This document shows, piece after piece, positions 51,248-60,670 of a DNA stretch of 64,000 nucleotides. A program made the position numbers and the translations under genes. The notes below the pieces were generated by a model that was not told where the DNA came from, did not search any database, and saw only the letters and a list, made by a program, of their open reading frames with translations. Position 1 is the first letter of the stretch. Each line of letters opens with the position of its first letter. Source of the stretch: Vibrio penaeicida (GTDB lineage Bacteria > Pseudomonadota > Gammaproteobacteria > Enterobacterales > Vibrionaceae); the NCBI RefSeq assembly GCF_002933855.1, contig NZ_BFAQ01000035.1, positions 1 through 64,000 on the forward strand, read 5' to 3'.

Positions 51248-52498
51248 TTAGTTGAATGTGTAATTAACTTGAAGTGCAGTGATGTAAGCGGAACCTGAGC
51301 TTTCAAAAGTCAGCTCTTGATCGCCAGCGTTCGTTTCTTTGAATGTGCCACTCTTGCTTTTAACAAGCGCAAAACCTGCATCAAATGTGAGATTTTCGCT
51401 GTAGGCGTAGGTAGCGCCAGCAGAATACCAAATACGATCAGAGTCAGGGATACTAAGTGTCGTCTTTCCTGCTTGTTCATCAAATGCTAAACCAGCACGT
51501 AAAGTCCAGTCGGAATTCATTGTATAAGTTGCACCAGTAGAATAACGGTTGTTATCTGAGTAATCCTCTTCCTTTAAGAAGCAGATTCCGTCATTTAAAT
51601 CACAATCAGGGCTTGTCGCTCTAAGTTCTTTAAATTTATTCCACATGGTACGTTGCCAGCTATAATGTACAGCCCATTGGCTGTCTAACTGATGAAAACC
51701 CGATACCTCAACGATGTCAGGCAACTCGATCTTGAGTTGACCCTTAACTGGATTTTTGCTCGAATCAGAAACCCTTGTACCTCCGTGATCAGTGAATTTT
51801 CCATCGTCAAAATCCAATTTCACAGAGGACCTATAACCGAAGCCAAATCTATGATTTTCATTTACTTCGTATAGGGCACCAATATTCCAACCAAACGCAA
51901 AGGTTGTACCTTCCATTGAAATTAATTTGTCTGACGCGCTACCGCCAATAAATGGGTATAGCGAACCTTTGTGACGATCCAATTCTGCTATTGCATAAAC
52001 TAGGTTTACACCTGCACCTACGCTGAAATTGTCGTTAACGCGATAGGCAATATTTGGGTTGAGGTTTACGGATGCAAGAGAAGTGTTACCAGACATATCG
52101 CCCGCTGCAATTGTGTCTGGATAATCTGTACCCACACCATAAGTTGTAAAAAGACCTACACCCCAAGCCCACTTATCATCGATTGGGCTGATGTAATAAG
52201 AAGCAGGGACAAACTGCATCGGTGCAACATCTTTGGAATATTGATTATTAGTTACGTCATTCACATCGACTTCGGGGTCGATGATAGAAATTGCACCAGA
52301 GAACTGAGCTTTGTCGAAAAGTGTCATTGCTGCTGGGTTACGTGCAAGTACACTGGCGTTGTCTGCGACTGCAGCCTCACCAGAAAATGCGCGGCCCAAA
52401 CCAGAAGCGGAGTGCTCAGCAACCTGGAATCCGGCTGCATTTACATTACACGCAAACAATATGGATATTGTAAGCAGAGAGCAGTGCTTAATTTTCAT
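51248..52498 (-). CDS. fadL: FadL-family long-chain fatty acid channel
   Basis: A 416-residue outer-membrane beta-barrel protein. A signal peptide (cleavage NVNAAG) is followed by the FadL N-terminal hatch GFQVAEHSASGLGRAFSGEAAVADNASVLARNPAAM (recognised in parts, residues about 22-57). Family strands such as WAWGVGLFTTYG and YRVNDNFSVGAG follow, and it ends in the aromatic-type barrel terminus LQVNYTFN. It imports the fatty acids released by the co-transcribed VolA-type lipase. AAGGGG lies 9 bases before the ATG. Confidence 0.93.
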   Translation of the reverse strand: MKIKHCSLLTISILFACNVNAAGFQVAEHSASGLGRAFSGEAAVADNASVLARNPAAMTLFDKAQFSGAISIIDPEVDVNDVTNNQYSKDVAPMQFVPASYYISPIDDKWAWGVGLFTTYGVGTDYPDTIAAGDMSGNTSLASVNLNPNIAYRVNDNFSVGAGVNLVYAIAELDRHKGSLYPFIGGSASDKLISMEGTTFAFGWNIGALYEVNENHRFGFGYRSSVKLDFDDGKFTDHGGTRVSDSSKNPVKGQLKIELPDIVEVSGFHQLDSQWAVHYSWQRTMWNKFKELRATSPDCDLNDGICFLKEEDYSDNNRYSTGATYTMNSDWTLRAGLAFDEQAGKTTLSIPDSDRIWYSAGATYAYSENLTFDAGFALVKSKSGTFKETNAGDQELTFESSGSAYITALQVNYTFN

Positions 52499-52692
52499 CC
52501 TTGGTCCCCTTGGGTAAGACTTGTATTTATATGAGTGGGATTAGCCTTTTGGCTATGGTTAATCTTAGAGATATGTTTCCGATTTGTTAAACAGTTGTTT
52601 AAATCATTAGTATGAAATGAGAGCTGGGTGGGATTTTATGCGACAGAAGAAAGGATTACTACTAGGTATTTTTATAATTACAAACACATGTG

Positions 52693-52716
52693 TGACTCAA
52701 TTAACATAATTGAGTC
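52693..52716. other. Perfect hairpin between the M48 protease gene and fadL
   Basis: TGACTCAATTA and TAATTGAGTCA form a perfect 11-bp stem around two unpaired central bases. It is 55 bases past the protease stop and about 195 bases upstream of fadL. No T-run follows, so it may be an operator for the volA-fadL promoter or a weak terminator. It shares ACTCAATT with the hairpin at 4975. Confidence 0.5.
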
Positions 52717-52770
52717 AATGGGTTATTTAACGAGCAATAAAAGAGTGTTATTACTCGCTGTTTCAATAAG

Positions 52771-53550
52771 TTAAGTGCAGTTTGGTTTGTTGCTAATCGT
52801 ACCAGTTAATGTTTTTATTCGATTTGAAAGGTTAGAGATCCTTGTTGAATTCGACGGGTGGGTAGAAAGCAATTCTGGTGGGGTATTTCCGCCAGAAGCA
52901 ACCGCCATATTCTTCCAGAGTTCTACACTTTGGTAAGGATCAAACCCGGCTTTTGCCATTAGGTCGAGCCCAAGTATGTCTGCCTCAGACTCTTGGCTCC
53001 TGCCATAAGGCATTAAAACCCCGTACTGCACGCCAACACCTAGCACCCCCATTGCTAAACTTTGGTACTCTGAATTTTGTAGGCTGATGTTTGTTAATTT
53101 CAAACCTGCGTTAGCGAGCTGAGAACTAGACAATCGTTCGTTACCGTGATCAGCTAGAACGTGTGCTATTTCGTGGCCAATAACGGTTGCAAGTTGGTCT
53201 TGGTTTTTTGCGACTTTGAGCAACCCTGTATAGACGCCAATCTTCCCGCCTGGTAGCGCGAATGCATTAACTTGATCGCTTTCAAATACAACTACCTCCC
53301 ATTCCTTAAAATTGGGTTGAGGTGGTATATATTGAGTTATGGAGTCGGTAACGCAACGTACATAAGCGTTAATTTTGCTATTATCACTTATCTTTTCTTT
53401 TTGTTTCATCTGCTCGAATGAGCTAGAGCCTAAATTAGCCATATCATTCGGAGAAAAGAGAAGCAGCTGATCGCGACCAGTAGGAGATGTGGTACAAGAT
53501 GCCATCATAGTTGCAGTAGTTAAAGCGACAGCTATTCGTTTTAACATCAT
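52771..53550 (-). CDS. M48-family metalloprotease lipoprotein
   Basis: A 259-residue protein. The lipoprotein signal ends in MASC (about Cys19) and the zinc site is HEIAH at about 126-130; the third ligand is in the SEADILGLDLMAKAGFDP segment. It is similar to LoiP/YggG-type periplasmic peptidases that degrade misfolded outer-membrane proteins. HPSNSTRISNL at the C-terminal end is also typical. It is divergent from the thioesterase gene. Confidence 0.92.
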   Translation of the reverse strand: MMLKRIAVALTTATMMASCTTSPTGRDQLLLFSPNDMANLGSSSFEQMKQKEKISDNSKINAYVRCVTDSITQYIPPQPNFKEWEVVVFESDQVNAFALPGGKIGVYTGLLKVAKNQDQLATVIGHEIAHVLADHGNERLSSSQLANAGLKLTNISLQNSEYQSLAMGVLGVGVQYGVLMPYGRSQESEADILGLDLMAKAGFDPYQSVELWKNMAVASGGNTPPELLSTHPSNSTRISNLSNRIKTLTGTISNKPNCT

Positions 53551-53613
53551 AAACGGGCTCCATGTTTATGTTTCAATTATTTAAATTATATCACTTCAAG
53601 CAGGACAATTTGA

Positions 53614-54057
53614 ATGGCACAACAAGAAAGTATATGGAAGAAAGACATCAGTCTCGGCATTTTGAATGCATCATCTGAAAACACGCTAATGGAACATTTA
53701 AATATTGTATATACCAATATTACTGAGAATACCATCAGTGCGACCATGCCAGTAAGCGCTATTACACATCAACCTCTTGGCATGCTTCATGGTGGCGCGT
53801 CAGTAGTGTTGGCCGAGTCACTCGGTTCTATTGCTGCGAATTTTGCTGTCGACGATGAACGCTATTGTGTCGGTTTAGATATTAACGCTAATCATATACG
53901 TGCAATGCGAAAAGGAACGGTAACGGGTACAGCAAGCCCTTTGCACTTAGGTATTTCTACGCAGGTTTGGCAAATTAATTTAGTTGATGAGCAAGACCGT
54001 TTGATTTGTACCAGCCGCTTAACAATTGCCGTAAAAACTCGAAAAGGCTCGGTTTAA
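53614..54057 (+). CDS. Hotdog-fold thioesterase (PaaI/YdiI type)
   Basis: A 147-residue protein of the PaaI/MenI (YdiI, YbdB) group. PLGMLHGGASVVLAESLGS (about 51-69) holds the HGG motif and catalytic Glu, and VGLDINANHIRAMRKG follows. It hydrolyses aromatic or acyl-CoA thioesters such as 1,4-dihydroxy-2-naphthoyl-CoA, though the true substrate is not fixed by sequence. Its stop overlaps the start of the next gene (TAATG). Confidence 0.9.
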   Translation: MAQQESIWKKDISLGILNASSENTLMEHLNIVYTNITENTISATMPVSAITHQPLGMLHGGASVVLAESLGSIAANFAVDDERYCVGLDINANHIRAMRKGTVTGTASPLHLGISTQVWQINLVDEQDRLICTSRLTIAVKTRKGSV

Positions 54058-54290
54058 TGGTTATCTCCTTTAAAAGCGGAAAAGTGATAGCAACGCTTCA
54101 CGAAATTGTCATCAAGATTGATGGCGATCATCGCACAACGCTGCACTCTCAAGTCGATGCTATTACGCTCATAGGCAAGGGGGCCAATGTCATAACTTCT
54201 AATAGTTCGGAAACAAAGTGGTCGGTAAAACTTGATAATGAGGAGCAACTTACTGAACTGGCATCGCATATTGGGATCCATATTCAGTAA
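54057..54290 (+). CDS. Small coupled protein, DUF3389-like
   Basis: A 77-residue protein whose ATG overlaps the thioesterase stop in TAATG, so it is translationally coupled. The pattern (VISFKSGKVIATLHEIVIKI, ITLIGKGANVITSN, WSVKLDNEEQLTELA) fits the small Vibrio DUF3389 family, as far as I can recall it. The function is unknown; it may support the thioesterase. A longer frame starting at 54006 lies inside the upstream gene and is unlikely. Confidence 0.7.
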   Translation: MVISFKSGKVIATLHEIVIKIDGDHRTTLHSQVDAITLIGKGANVITSNSSETKWSVKLDNEEQLTELASHIGIHIQ

Positions 54291-54388
54291 TTAATAATTA
54301 TCGAATTTGCGGACTGTAGAGCTTTGGTTAGCGCGATGATAAAATAAGGAAATTCGTTCTTCCTTCTTCTTGGAGAGTTTTCCCCATT

Positions 54389-56095
54389 ATGAGTAGTCCG
54401 CGCCTTCGAAGCCAATTTGAAACGTTATTCGAGCATTACAATGGAACCGACAGTAACGTTCAATTAGAAGACATAACCGAAATATTATTTTGTACTCGCC
54501 GAAATGCACGAATTGTGCTTAACAAGCTTGCTGAAGAAGGTTGGATCGAGTGGCACCCTGCGGCGGGTAGAGGGAAGCTATCGCAGCTTATTTTTCGAAG
54601 AAACAAACAAGACGTGAGTGAAAACTTAGCCAAGCGCTATTTAGAAGAGGGGAAAATAGGTCAAGCACTTAATGTTTTGGAGCACGATGCCACCCGCTTA
54701 ACTCAAGTAATACAAGATTATTTAGGGCTACAGCATCAGGAAGGTCAGCAAGTAGTGCGATTACCCTATTATCGCGCACTGAAAATGCTTAACCCTCATA
54801 AACCAACACGCCGTTCAGAGCAGCATATCATTAGACAAGTATTTTCAGGGCTAACTAAGCTTGATGAGAATGAACTTGTTCAAGGTGACCTAGCGCACGA
54901 TTGGGAAATGATCACTGCGAAACATTGGCGTTTTTACATTCGTCCCGGTGTTCGTTGTCACAATGGTAATTTGCTAACGTCACAAGATGTTGTGCAAAGC
55001 TTAACGCATTCAGCGTGTTGCTCAATGTTTGATCATATTGATAAGGTTGAAGGCGTGTCAGCCTATGTTGTCGATATCCATCTTTCCATGCCAGATTGGC
55101 ATTTGCCGTTACTGCTTACCGAAACCAAAGCCAAAATACTGCCTTCGAATCAACTACCCGATGACCAAATGGATCGTATGCCAATTGGCACTGGCCCTTA
55201 TCGCGTATTACTCAATGATGATAAGCGGTTAGTATTGGAAGCATTTGATGGGTATTTTGGCTTTAGACCGCTCATTGATAAGGTGGAAGTTTGGGTGATT
55301 GACGAAACCTATTCAACACTTGTTTACCCAAGCCTTCAGCATCCAACTAAACCTGCTCATCGAGAACATGAAGACGTCGAGCTTGACCCCGGCTGTACCT
55401 ATTTACTATTGAACCTAAAGCAAGGGCTAGCGAAAGAAAAGCGGTGGGCAGACTATTTTTGTTCGCGTTTGAACTGTTTCAACGTATTCGAACTCATGCC
55501 TAAAGATAAGATTGTGGAACAAGGTCTTTTACATGCACATGGATTGAAGCCTGGTTGGTTTCACTGCCACCCAGTGCCTTCAGAGCCCGTTCCCTCAAGG
55601 GATGCGATCGTTAAAGTGGCATACCACTGTTTCCATCCTGGTTTTAAAATGTACGCTAAAGCTATTGAAGAACTGCTTAAAAAAGACGGTTTGACCGTTG
55701 AGTACATTCGATACGATGTAGAACCAGAGCGCATGGAAGACATTGATATTTGGATAAAGCCAATGGGGATTAGTACAAATCGAGACGATGGGCTGTTAGG
55801 GTGGTTTTTAAGTTACGGAGATATTCATAATATGTGCAAGCCAGAACAGTTCCAAAAATGGCGATCGTTAATTAACACTTGGCGCGCAGAACCCGATACC
55901 GCATTTCCTGCAAAACAGTTGGGAAAAGAGCTCGTAGAAAGCCAAGTCATAATTCCAATGTTTCACGGCTGGATGGGGTTAAGCAAAGATCAATGTGGCT
56001 CTCTTCAAAATGCAAAAACCAATGCACTAGGGTGGTTTGATTTTAGTAACGTATGGGTGAAGCCAGATACCGTTCTACCAGATATAACAAAGTAA
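54389..56095 (+). CDS. sgrR: SgrR-family transcription regulator
   Basis: A 568-residue protein with the SgrR layout. An N-terminal winged helix-turn-helix (about 1-115: LEDITEILFCTRRNARIVLNKLAEEGWI, in parts) is fused to an SBP_bac_5-type solute-binding domain (about 160-560) without a signal peptide, so it is a cytoplasmic sensor. In E. coli SgrR senses sugar-phosphate stress and activates the sRNA SgrS. No SgrS-like gene is visible here. A peptide ABC operon lies about 2.9 kb downstream, so the ligand may differ. Confidence 0.88.
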   Translation: MSSPRLRSQFETLFEHYNGTDSNVQLEDITEILFCTRRNARIVLNKLAEEGWIEWHPAAGRGKLSQLIFRRNKQDVSENLAKRYLEEGKIGQALNVLEHDATRLTQVIQDYLGLQHQEGQQVVRLPYYRALKMLNPHKPTRRSEQHIIRQVFSGLTKLDENELVQGDLAHDWEMITAKHWRFYIRPGVRCHNGNLLTSQDVVQSLTHSACCSMFDHIDKVEGVSAYVVDIHLSMPDWHLPLLLTETKAKILPSNQLPDDQMDRMPIGTGPYRVLLNDDKRLVLEAFDGYFGFRPLIDKVEVWVIDETYSTLVYPSLQHPTKPAHREHEDVELDPGCTYLLLNLKQGLAKEKRWADYFCSRLNCFNVFELMPKDKIVEQGLLHAHGLKPGWFHCHPVPSEPVPSRDAIVKVAYHCFHPGFKMYAKAIEELLKKDGLTVEYIRYDVEPERMEDIDIWIKPMGISTNRDDGLLGWFLSYGDIHNMCKPEQFQKWRSLINTWRAEPDTAFPAKQLGKELVESQVIIPMFHGWMGLSKDQCGSLQNAKTNALGWFDFSNVWVKPDTVLPDITK

Positions 56096-56195
56096 GACCT
56101 GCTCGAAACCTTCTTTAACAAGCTAAACCCAGAGCATTAAATATTAACTCTCGCTGAATCAAGCATCTTGAGATAGCTTAGGTATATTCCATATG

Positions 56196-56231
56196 ATTAT
56201 AAAACCAGCAAAAATAGGCTGGTTTTATAAT
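56196..56231 (+). terminator. Terminator after the sgrR-type gene
   Basis: ATTATAAAACCAGC and GCTGGTTTTATAAT form a perfect 14-bp stem with an 8-base loop. It ends just where a TTG-initiated version of the next gene would start, which argues for the later ATG. Confidence 0.88.
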
Positions 56232-56278
56232 TGCAACAAGGCGATGATGAGTTTATTAACGATGAATGGATAAGCTTG

Positions 56279-57130
56279 ATGCCTTCTATACAAACTCAAC
56301 TTTATATACTTTTTGCCATGACAGCGTTCGCTGGTAATTCCGTGCTCTGTAGGCTTGCATTAGCGGATGGTAAAATAGACCCTGGCACTTTTACTTCTAT
56401 TCGGCTGATATCTGGAGCAATCACGCTTTTTGTATTGGTTATGTTAAGCAATAAAGCGAGACGTCCTTCATTGTTTTCAAATGAATTCAGTATAAAGGGC
56501 AGCCTTCTCCTTTTTGGCTATGCTATTACCTTTTCATACGCCTATATCGACCTTTCAACTGGGAGCGGCGCGCTGATACTATTTGGGTTAGTACAACTTA
56601 CCATTATCTTTACATCACTTGTCCAAGGCGTAAAAATGCGCTTTCTATCACTTGTAGGGATGATCGTTTCTTTTGCGGGTTTAATCATATTACTTCTTCC
56701 TAGTGCTACTCAGCCAGATTTCACTAGCGCCTCACTTATGGCGATCTCTGGTGTATGTTGGGGGTGGTATACTCTGCACGGTAAAAGTAGCCAAACACCA
56801 CTCGTCTCGACCCAACTCAATTTTATTGGAGCATCGATCCCGATATTTCTTGCTTTGCCTTGGATTATAGATTGGAGTGGTACAACGCAAGAAGGTGTTG
56901 TTTATGCAGTAATGTCTGGAAGTGTTGCCTCTGGTGTTGGATACGCAATTTGGTATTTGGCGGTCAAGGAGCTTTCTGGTCTTCAGGCTGGTGTGGTACA
57001 GCTTTCTGTACCAGTAATAGCCGCATTTGGAGGGCTTATATTCGTAGGGGAATCTATTACAATCTGGTTTGCTGTATCATCTGTTTTAGTACTTGGCGGA
57101 ATTGGGCTAACACTATTCTCAAGAGAGTAG
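56279..57130 (+). CDS. DMT-superfamily (EamA) transporter
   Basis: A 283-residue inner-membrane protein with about ten transmembrane helices in two EamA repeats (about 5-135 and 145-280). Start MPSIQTQLYILFAM at 56279 is chosen over a TTG at 56231 because the TTG overlaps the upstream terminator. Members export amino acids, nucleobases or other metabolites; the substrate is unknown. It is followed by a GTG-started zinc-ribbon gene on the same strand. Confidence 0.9.
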   Translation: MPSIQTQLYILFAMTAFAGNSVLCRLALADGKIDPGTFTSIRLISGAITLFVLVMLSNKARRPSLFSNEFSIKGSLLLFGYAITFSYAYIDLSTGSGALILFGLVQLTIIFTSLVQGVKMRFLSLVGMIVSFAGLIILLLPSATQPDFTSASLMAISGVCWGWYTLHGKSSQTPLVSTQLNFIGASIPIFLALPWIIDWSGTTQEGVVYAVMSGSVASGVGYAIWYLAVKELSGLQAGVVQLSVPVIAAFGGLIFVGESITIWFAVSSVLVLGGIGLTLFSRE

Positions 57131-57207
57131 CGTAGCTCTTAACAATAAGTGCCACTGCGGCAATACTGTTTCACACCTATTTTCAACCAAAATTATGCGG
57201 ATGCATC

Positions 57208-57459
57208 GTGGCGAAACCCAATAAAAAGCAACCTACAAAAACGGTTGATGTTTTTTGTTCAAAATGCCGAACAAAACTCTACAAATACCGAAAAGGTGGG
57301 AAAGGATCCCTCGTGAAATGTTTTCTCGAAAGGATTGTTGAAGACCACACGAACAAATCATGTACATGTCCGAGCTGTGGAGTAGAGTTCGCACGCCAAA
57401 CCATCATTCGTGGTGTCCCTGCGAATAAAATGATTGGCGGTAAAGTATTTGCAAAATAA
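57208..57459 (+). CDS. Small zinc-ribbon protein
   Basis: An 83-residue protein starting at GTG, with two Cys pairs, CSKC (17-20) and CPSC (54-57), spaced as in a zinc ribbon. It is rich in Lys, and an RNA- or DNA-binding role is possible. It is a conserved small protein type in Vibrio, but I do not know a function. No ATG in frame is better placed. Confidence 0.7.
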   Translation: MAKPNKKQPTKTVDVFCSKCRTKLYKYRKGGKGSLVKCFLERIVEDHTNKSCTCPSCGVEFARQTIIRGVPANKMIGGKVFAK

Positions 57460-57544
57460 GATCTTTGAAAACCAAAGTTAGGGTATTTGCCCCTAAAAAA
57501 TAAAAACAAATTCACGTAAAAATCTTTGGAAGGAATACGCCTAA

Positions 57545-57868
57545 ATGTCTGACTCTGAATTTTGTGTTGTTCTTAGCACTGTCAATAACGACGTTGTTAA
57601 GAGAAAGGTTATTAACGGTCTGCTTTCAGAAAGACTATCTGCATGTATCCAAGTTATGCCTATCGAAAGCTACTATGTATGGGACGAGAAGGTATGTCAG
57701 GATGACGAGCAACTGCTGATAATTAAAACTCAATCTAAACTTTACAAAAGAGTCGAGAATACAATTAAAAAGCTGCACAACTATGATGTTCCGCAAATTG
57801 TACAGCTTCCAATTCAATCTGGTTTGCCTGACTACCTAGAGTGGGTGAAAAATAATACCGTTGGTTAA
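57545..57868 (+). CDS. cutA: Divalent-cation tolerance protein CutA
   Basis: A 107-residue CutA1-type protein that forms trimers in the cytoplasm. The signature runs VVLSTVNNDVVKRKVINGLLSERLSACIQVMPIESYYVWD (in parts), with the conserved LSACIQ and SYYVWDEKV. IIKTQSKLYKRVENTIKKLH and YLEWV follow. AAGGA precedes the ATG. Its TAA stop shares TTAA with the stop of the converging DUF2238 gene. Confidence 0.93.
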   Translation: MSDSEFCVVLSTVNNDVVKRKVINGLLSERLSACIQVMPIESYYVWDEKVCQDDEQLLIIKTQSKLYKRVENTIKKLHNYDVPQIVQLPIQSGLPDYLEWVKNNTVG

Positions 57869-58497
57869 GATTTGTTGAACTCAACTGAGTTATCCAAATT
57901 CTTGTAGTTGAATAAAAATACCCCCAAGGCGGTTATTGCTCCCAAGGTGTCGCACAGCATGTCACGTTGTGCATCCCATATGTCTCCTTGTGAACCTAGA
58001 AATGCGATCCCTTCATTCCCGCCTGCTAGATCCGCATACCACCACTCAATGATTTCGTAAGCAGCAGCCACGCTCATTAAGGCAAACAAGCCAAATAAAG
58101 ATGAAACGACAAGAGAGGCGTGACCTTTTCTAAATAAGTATTCAGCAATTGGGTAAGCCCAAAATCCAATAGAGTAGTGTGCCACGCGGTCATAATGGTT
58201 GCGTTCAGAGCCGATTAGGTTGTTAAACCAATCGAAAGGAACCTCTGCAAAAGTATATTTCGCCCCAATGGTGTGCATGAATAGCCATACAAACATAAAT
58301 AGATAAGCTGTGTTACTAAACTGGAATTGTTGATAGGTCAAAACAATAAGAAGAAATGCGAGTATTACCGGAATAATCTCTGCTGTCCAAACGGCCCAAG
58401 AAGCGGGATTGATCATAGAAAAGATAAGAATGGCGATATAATTGATGGACAAGAGAGCCAATAATCGGTTTTTTAAAATTAAGCGTATGGAATTCAT
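57865..58497 (-). CDS. DUF2238 (YjdF-like) membrane protein
   Basis: A 210-residue inner-membrane protein with about six hydrophobic segments. The DUF2238 core is visible in FMHTIGAKYTFAEVPFDW, NHYDRVAHYSIGF and AYEIIEWWYADLAGG, ending with GDIWDAQRDMLCDTLGA; the His, Asp and Glu residues could form a metal or catalytic site in the membrane. The function is unknown. It converges on cutA and overlaps it by 4 bases. Confidence 0.88.
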   Translation of the reverse strand: MNSIRLILKNRLLALLSINYIAILIFSMINPASWAVWTAEIIPVILAFLLIVLTYQQFQFSNTAYLFMFVWLFMHTIGAKYTFAEVPFDWFNNLIGSERNHYDRVAHYSIGFWAYPIAEYLFRKGHASLVVSSLFGLFALMSVAAAYEIIEWWYADLAGGNEGIAFLGSQGDIWDAQRDMLCDTLGAITALGVFLFNYKNLDNSVEFNKS

Positions 58498-58984
58498 TTT
58501 GTCACCTTAGAAACTGAATCAACGACACAATTATACATACAATCGAACACTGTGCAATTGTAGTATTTTAAAGGAAAACGGATAGAGGGTGGTAAGAGAT
58601 TGTTTGATGTTTATACAAAGATGTTTCAAGGAAGGAGACTGATGTTACATCCACATTTGAGATTTTGATCCGAAAAAATAACTATAAACTGAACAAAACA
58701 CTTAACTTATAACTACTTACGTAACTAAATTGTTTGCCTTTACCCCAAATTACATGAATCATCGCTTAAAAAATTATTACAAATGATAATTGCATCGCTT
58801 TTTATAAAGAAAGTACATTGAATGTCTATTTTGTGTATAAAATTCTGTGATAATCACAGGTTTGGGGTGAAGAAATCTAAAATTCACCTATAAATTCCGC
58901 ACTTATCACTTAAGGAATAGAGCTTAATTAGAATTTCATAGATGGAATTCACTAACGGCTCAATATAAAGATATGGAGATTAAT
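58498..58984. other. Control region of the peptide ABC operon
   Basis: A 487-base A/T-rich gap. It holds TATAAA (58836-58841) as a possible -10, a 15-bp palindrome (58845-58859) just after it, and AATGATAAT (58778-58786), a partial Fur-like half. The leader from there to the ATG would be about 130 bases. No protein gene is seen. Confidence 0.5.
58845..58859. promoter_or_regulatory. 15-bp palindrome upstream of the peptide ABC operon
   Basis: CTGTGATAATCACAG has perfect 7-bp arms around one base and lies at the expected transcription start after a TATAAA box, a good position for a repressor. Its halves resemble CRP half sites, but the spacing is too short for CRP. Confidence 0.5.
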
Positions 58985-60661
58985 ATGACGTTAAAGAAAT
59001 CCGTATTGGCGCTTGCAGGTGCAACAGCATTGCTAGGCGGTCAAGCTTTCGCATCTAACGACAAACTGACTTTGGGCATTTCACAATTCCCTTCTACTCT
59101 TCACCCTGTTATCGATAGCATGGTTGCAAAAACTTACACTCATGGCTTTACACACCGTGGCACTATAGGATTTGATCAGCAATGGAAGCTGACATGTTTT
59201 CTTTGTGAAGAGGTTCCTACTTTTGAAAATGGTCTAGCAGTTGTTGTTGATCGCCCTCATGCGAAAGAGGGTGAAAGCAAGCAAGGCGTTAAGATGACCG
59301 TTAAATTCAAAAAAGATCTATTCTGGGGTGACGGTACGCCGATCACAACGAAAGATGTTGAGTTTTGGTACGAGGTTGCTACTTCACCAGATGTTCAAGG
59401 AAATGCTGGTCTTTCAACATATCAGCATATGGAAAAGCTTGAGATTGTCGACGACCACACGGTAAATGTTTATGTAGACCGCGTTTCTTACAAATATAAC
59501 GCCTACTACATTCCTGATGCGTTACCACGTCACTTGGAAGAGTCTATCTTCCAGTCAAACCCGAAAGAATATCACCTAAATACAAAATACATTACCGAGC
59601 CGACTCACTCGGGTTTGTACAATGGCCCTTATACAATTAAAAACATCAAACAAGGGCAGTTTGTGCAGCTAGGTCTGAATGAGCACTGGAAAGGTAAACA
59701 ACCACACTTCGGTAAAGTAACCATCAAAACCGTTTCAGATACGCAAGCACTCCAAGCAAACTTGCTGTCTGGCGATGTCGACTTTATTCCAGGTGAAATG
59801 GGTCTGACTCTTGACCAAGCGCTTCAATTTGAGAAGAAATTTGGTAACAAGTACAACGTAGATATTCGCCCAGCCGCGCTCTATGAGCACTTAGATGTTC
59901 AGCTTCAAAATGAACACCTGCAAGACGTACGAGTACGCCAGGCGCTGCTCTTTGGTCTAGATCGTGAATTGCTAACTAAAAAGTTATTCAATGGCAAAAA
60001 CCAAGTAGCCAATTCAAGTGTAAGTCCGCTAGATTCTTCGTTTGACCCTAAAACTCTCTCATATAACTTCGATCCAGAGAAAGCTAAGGCACTCCTCAAA
60101 GAGGCCGGCTATAAATTGGTGAATGGCGTTCAAATGAAGAACGGCAAGCCTTTAGAAATCGAATTTATGACAACTTCCGGTAATAAGACACGTGAACTTG
60201 TACAGCAGTTTGCTCAGGGTCAATGGAAAAAGGTTGGTATTAAAGCTGTCATCAACAACCAAACAGCACGTGTTTACTTTGGTACAACGCTAAATGAACG
60301 TAAACACAAAGGTTTGGCGATGTTTGCATGGGGTTCTTCACCTGAGCAGCTACCAAGAACAACGCTTCATTCTGAATACATTCCAACGAAAGAGAATGGT
60401 TGGTCGGGTCAAAATTATGCGGGTTACCAAAGTGAAGAAATGGATAACCTAATTAATCTTATCGATGCTGAATTAAACTTTGAAAAACGTATGGAGTTAT
60501 GGAAAAAATTCCAAAACCTATACGCGACAGACCTACCAGCATTGCCTCTTTACTACCGTTCAGACAGCTTCATTATGCCTAAATGGCTAAAAGGTGTGGC
60601 ACCAACTGGTCATCAAACGTATTCAAGCTTCTGGGCTGAAAACTGGACTCGTGCAGAATAA
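58985..60661 (+). CDS. Peptide ABC transporter substrate-binding protein
   Basis: A 558-residue periplasmic protein with a signal peptide (MTLKKSVLALAGATALLGGQAFA) of the SBP_bac_5 (OppA/DppA) family. It shows TLGISQFPSTLHPVID, VKFKKDLFWGDGTPITTKDVEFWYE (in parts), VRQALLFGLDRELL and NYAGYQSEEMDNLI. GGAG lies 7 bases before ATG 58985. It is the first gene of a five-gene transporter operon; the substrate is likely an oligopeptide or a related compound. Confidence 0.92.
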   Translation: MTLKKSVLALAGATALLGGQAFASNDKLTLGISQFPSTLHPVIDSMVAKTYTHGFTHRGTIGFDQQWKLTCFLCEEVPTFENGLAVVVDRPHAKEGESKQGVKMTVKFKKDLFWGDGTPITTKDVEFWYEVATSPDVQGNAGLSTYQHMEKLEIVDDHTVNVYVDRVSYKYNAYYIPDALPRHLEESIFQSNPKEYHLNTKYITEPTHSGLYNGPYTIKNIKQGQFVQLGLNEHWKGKQPHFGKVTIKTVSDTQALQANLLSGDVDFIPGEMGLTLDQALQFEKKFGNKYNVDIRPAALYEHLDVQLQNEHLQDVRVRQALLFGLDRELLTKKLFNGKNQVANSSVSPLDSSFDPKTLSYNFDPEKAKALLKEAGYKLVNGVQMKNGKPLEIEFMTTSGNKTRELVQQFAQGQWKKVGIKAVINNQTARVYFGTTLNERKHKGLAMFAWGSSPEQLPRTTLHSEYIPTKENGWSGQNYAGYQSEEMDNLINLIDAELNFEKRMELWKKFQNLYATDLPALPLYYRSDSFIMPKWLKGVAPTGHQTYSSFWAENWTRAE

Positions 60662-60670
60662 GCGATTGGA

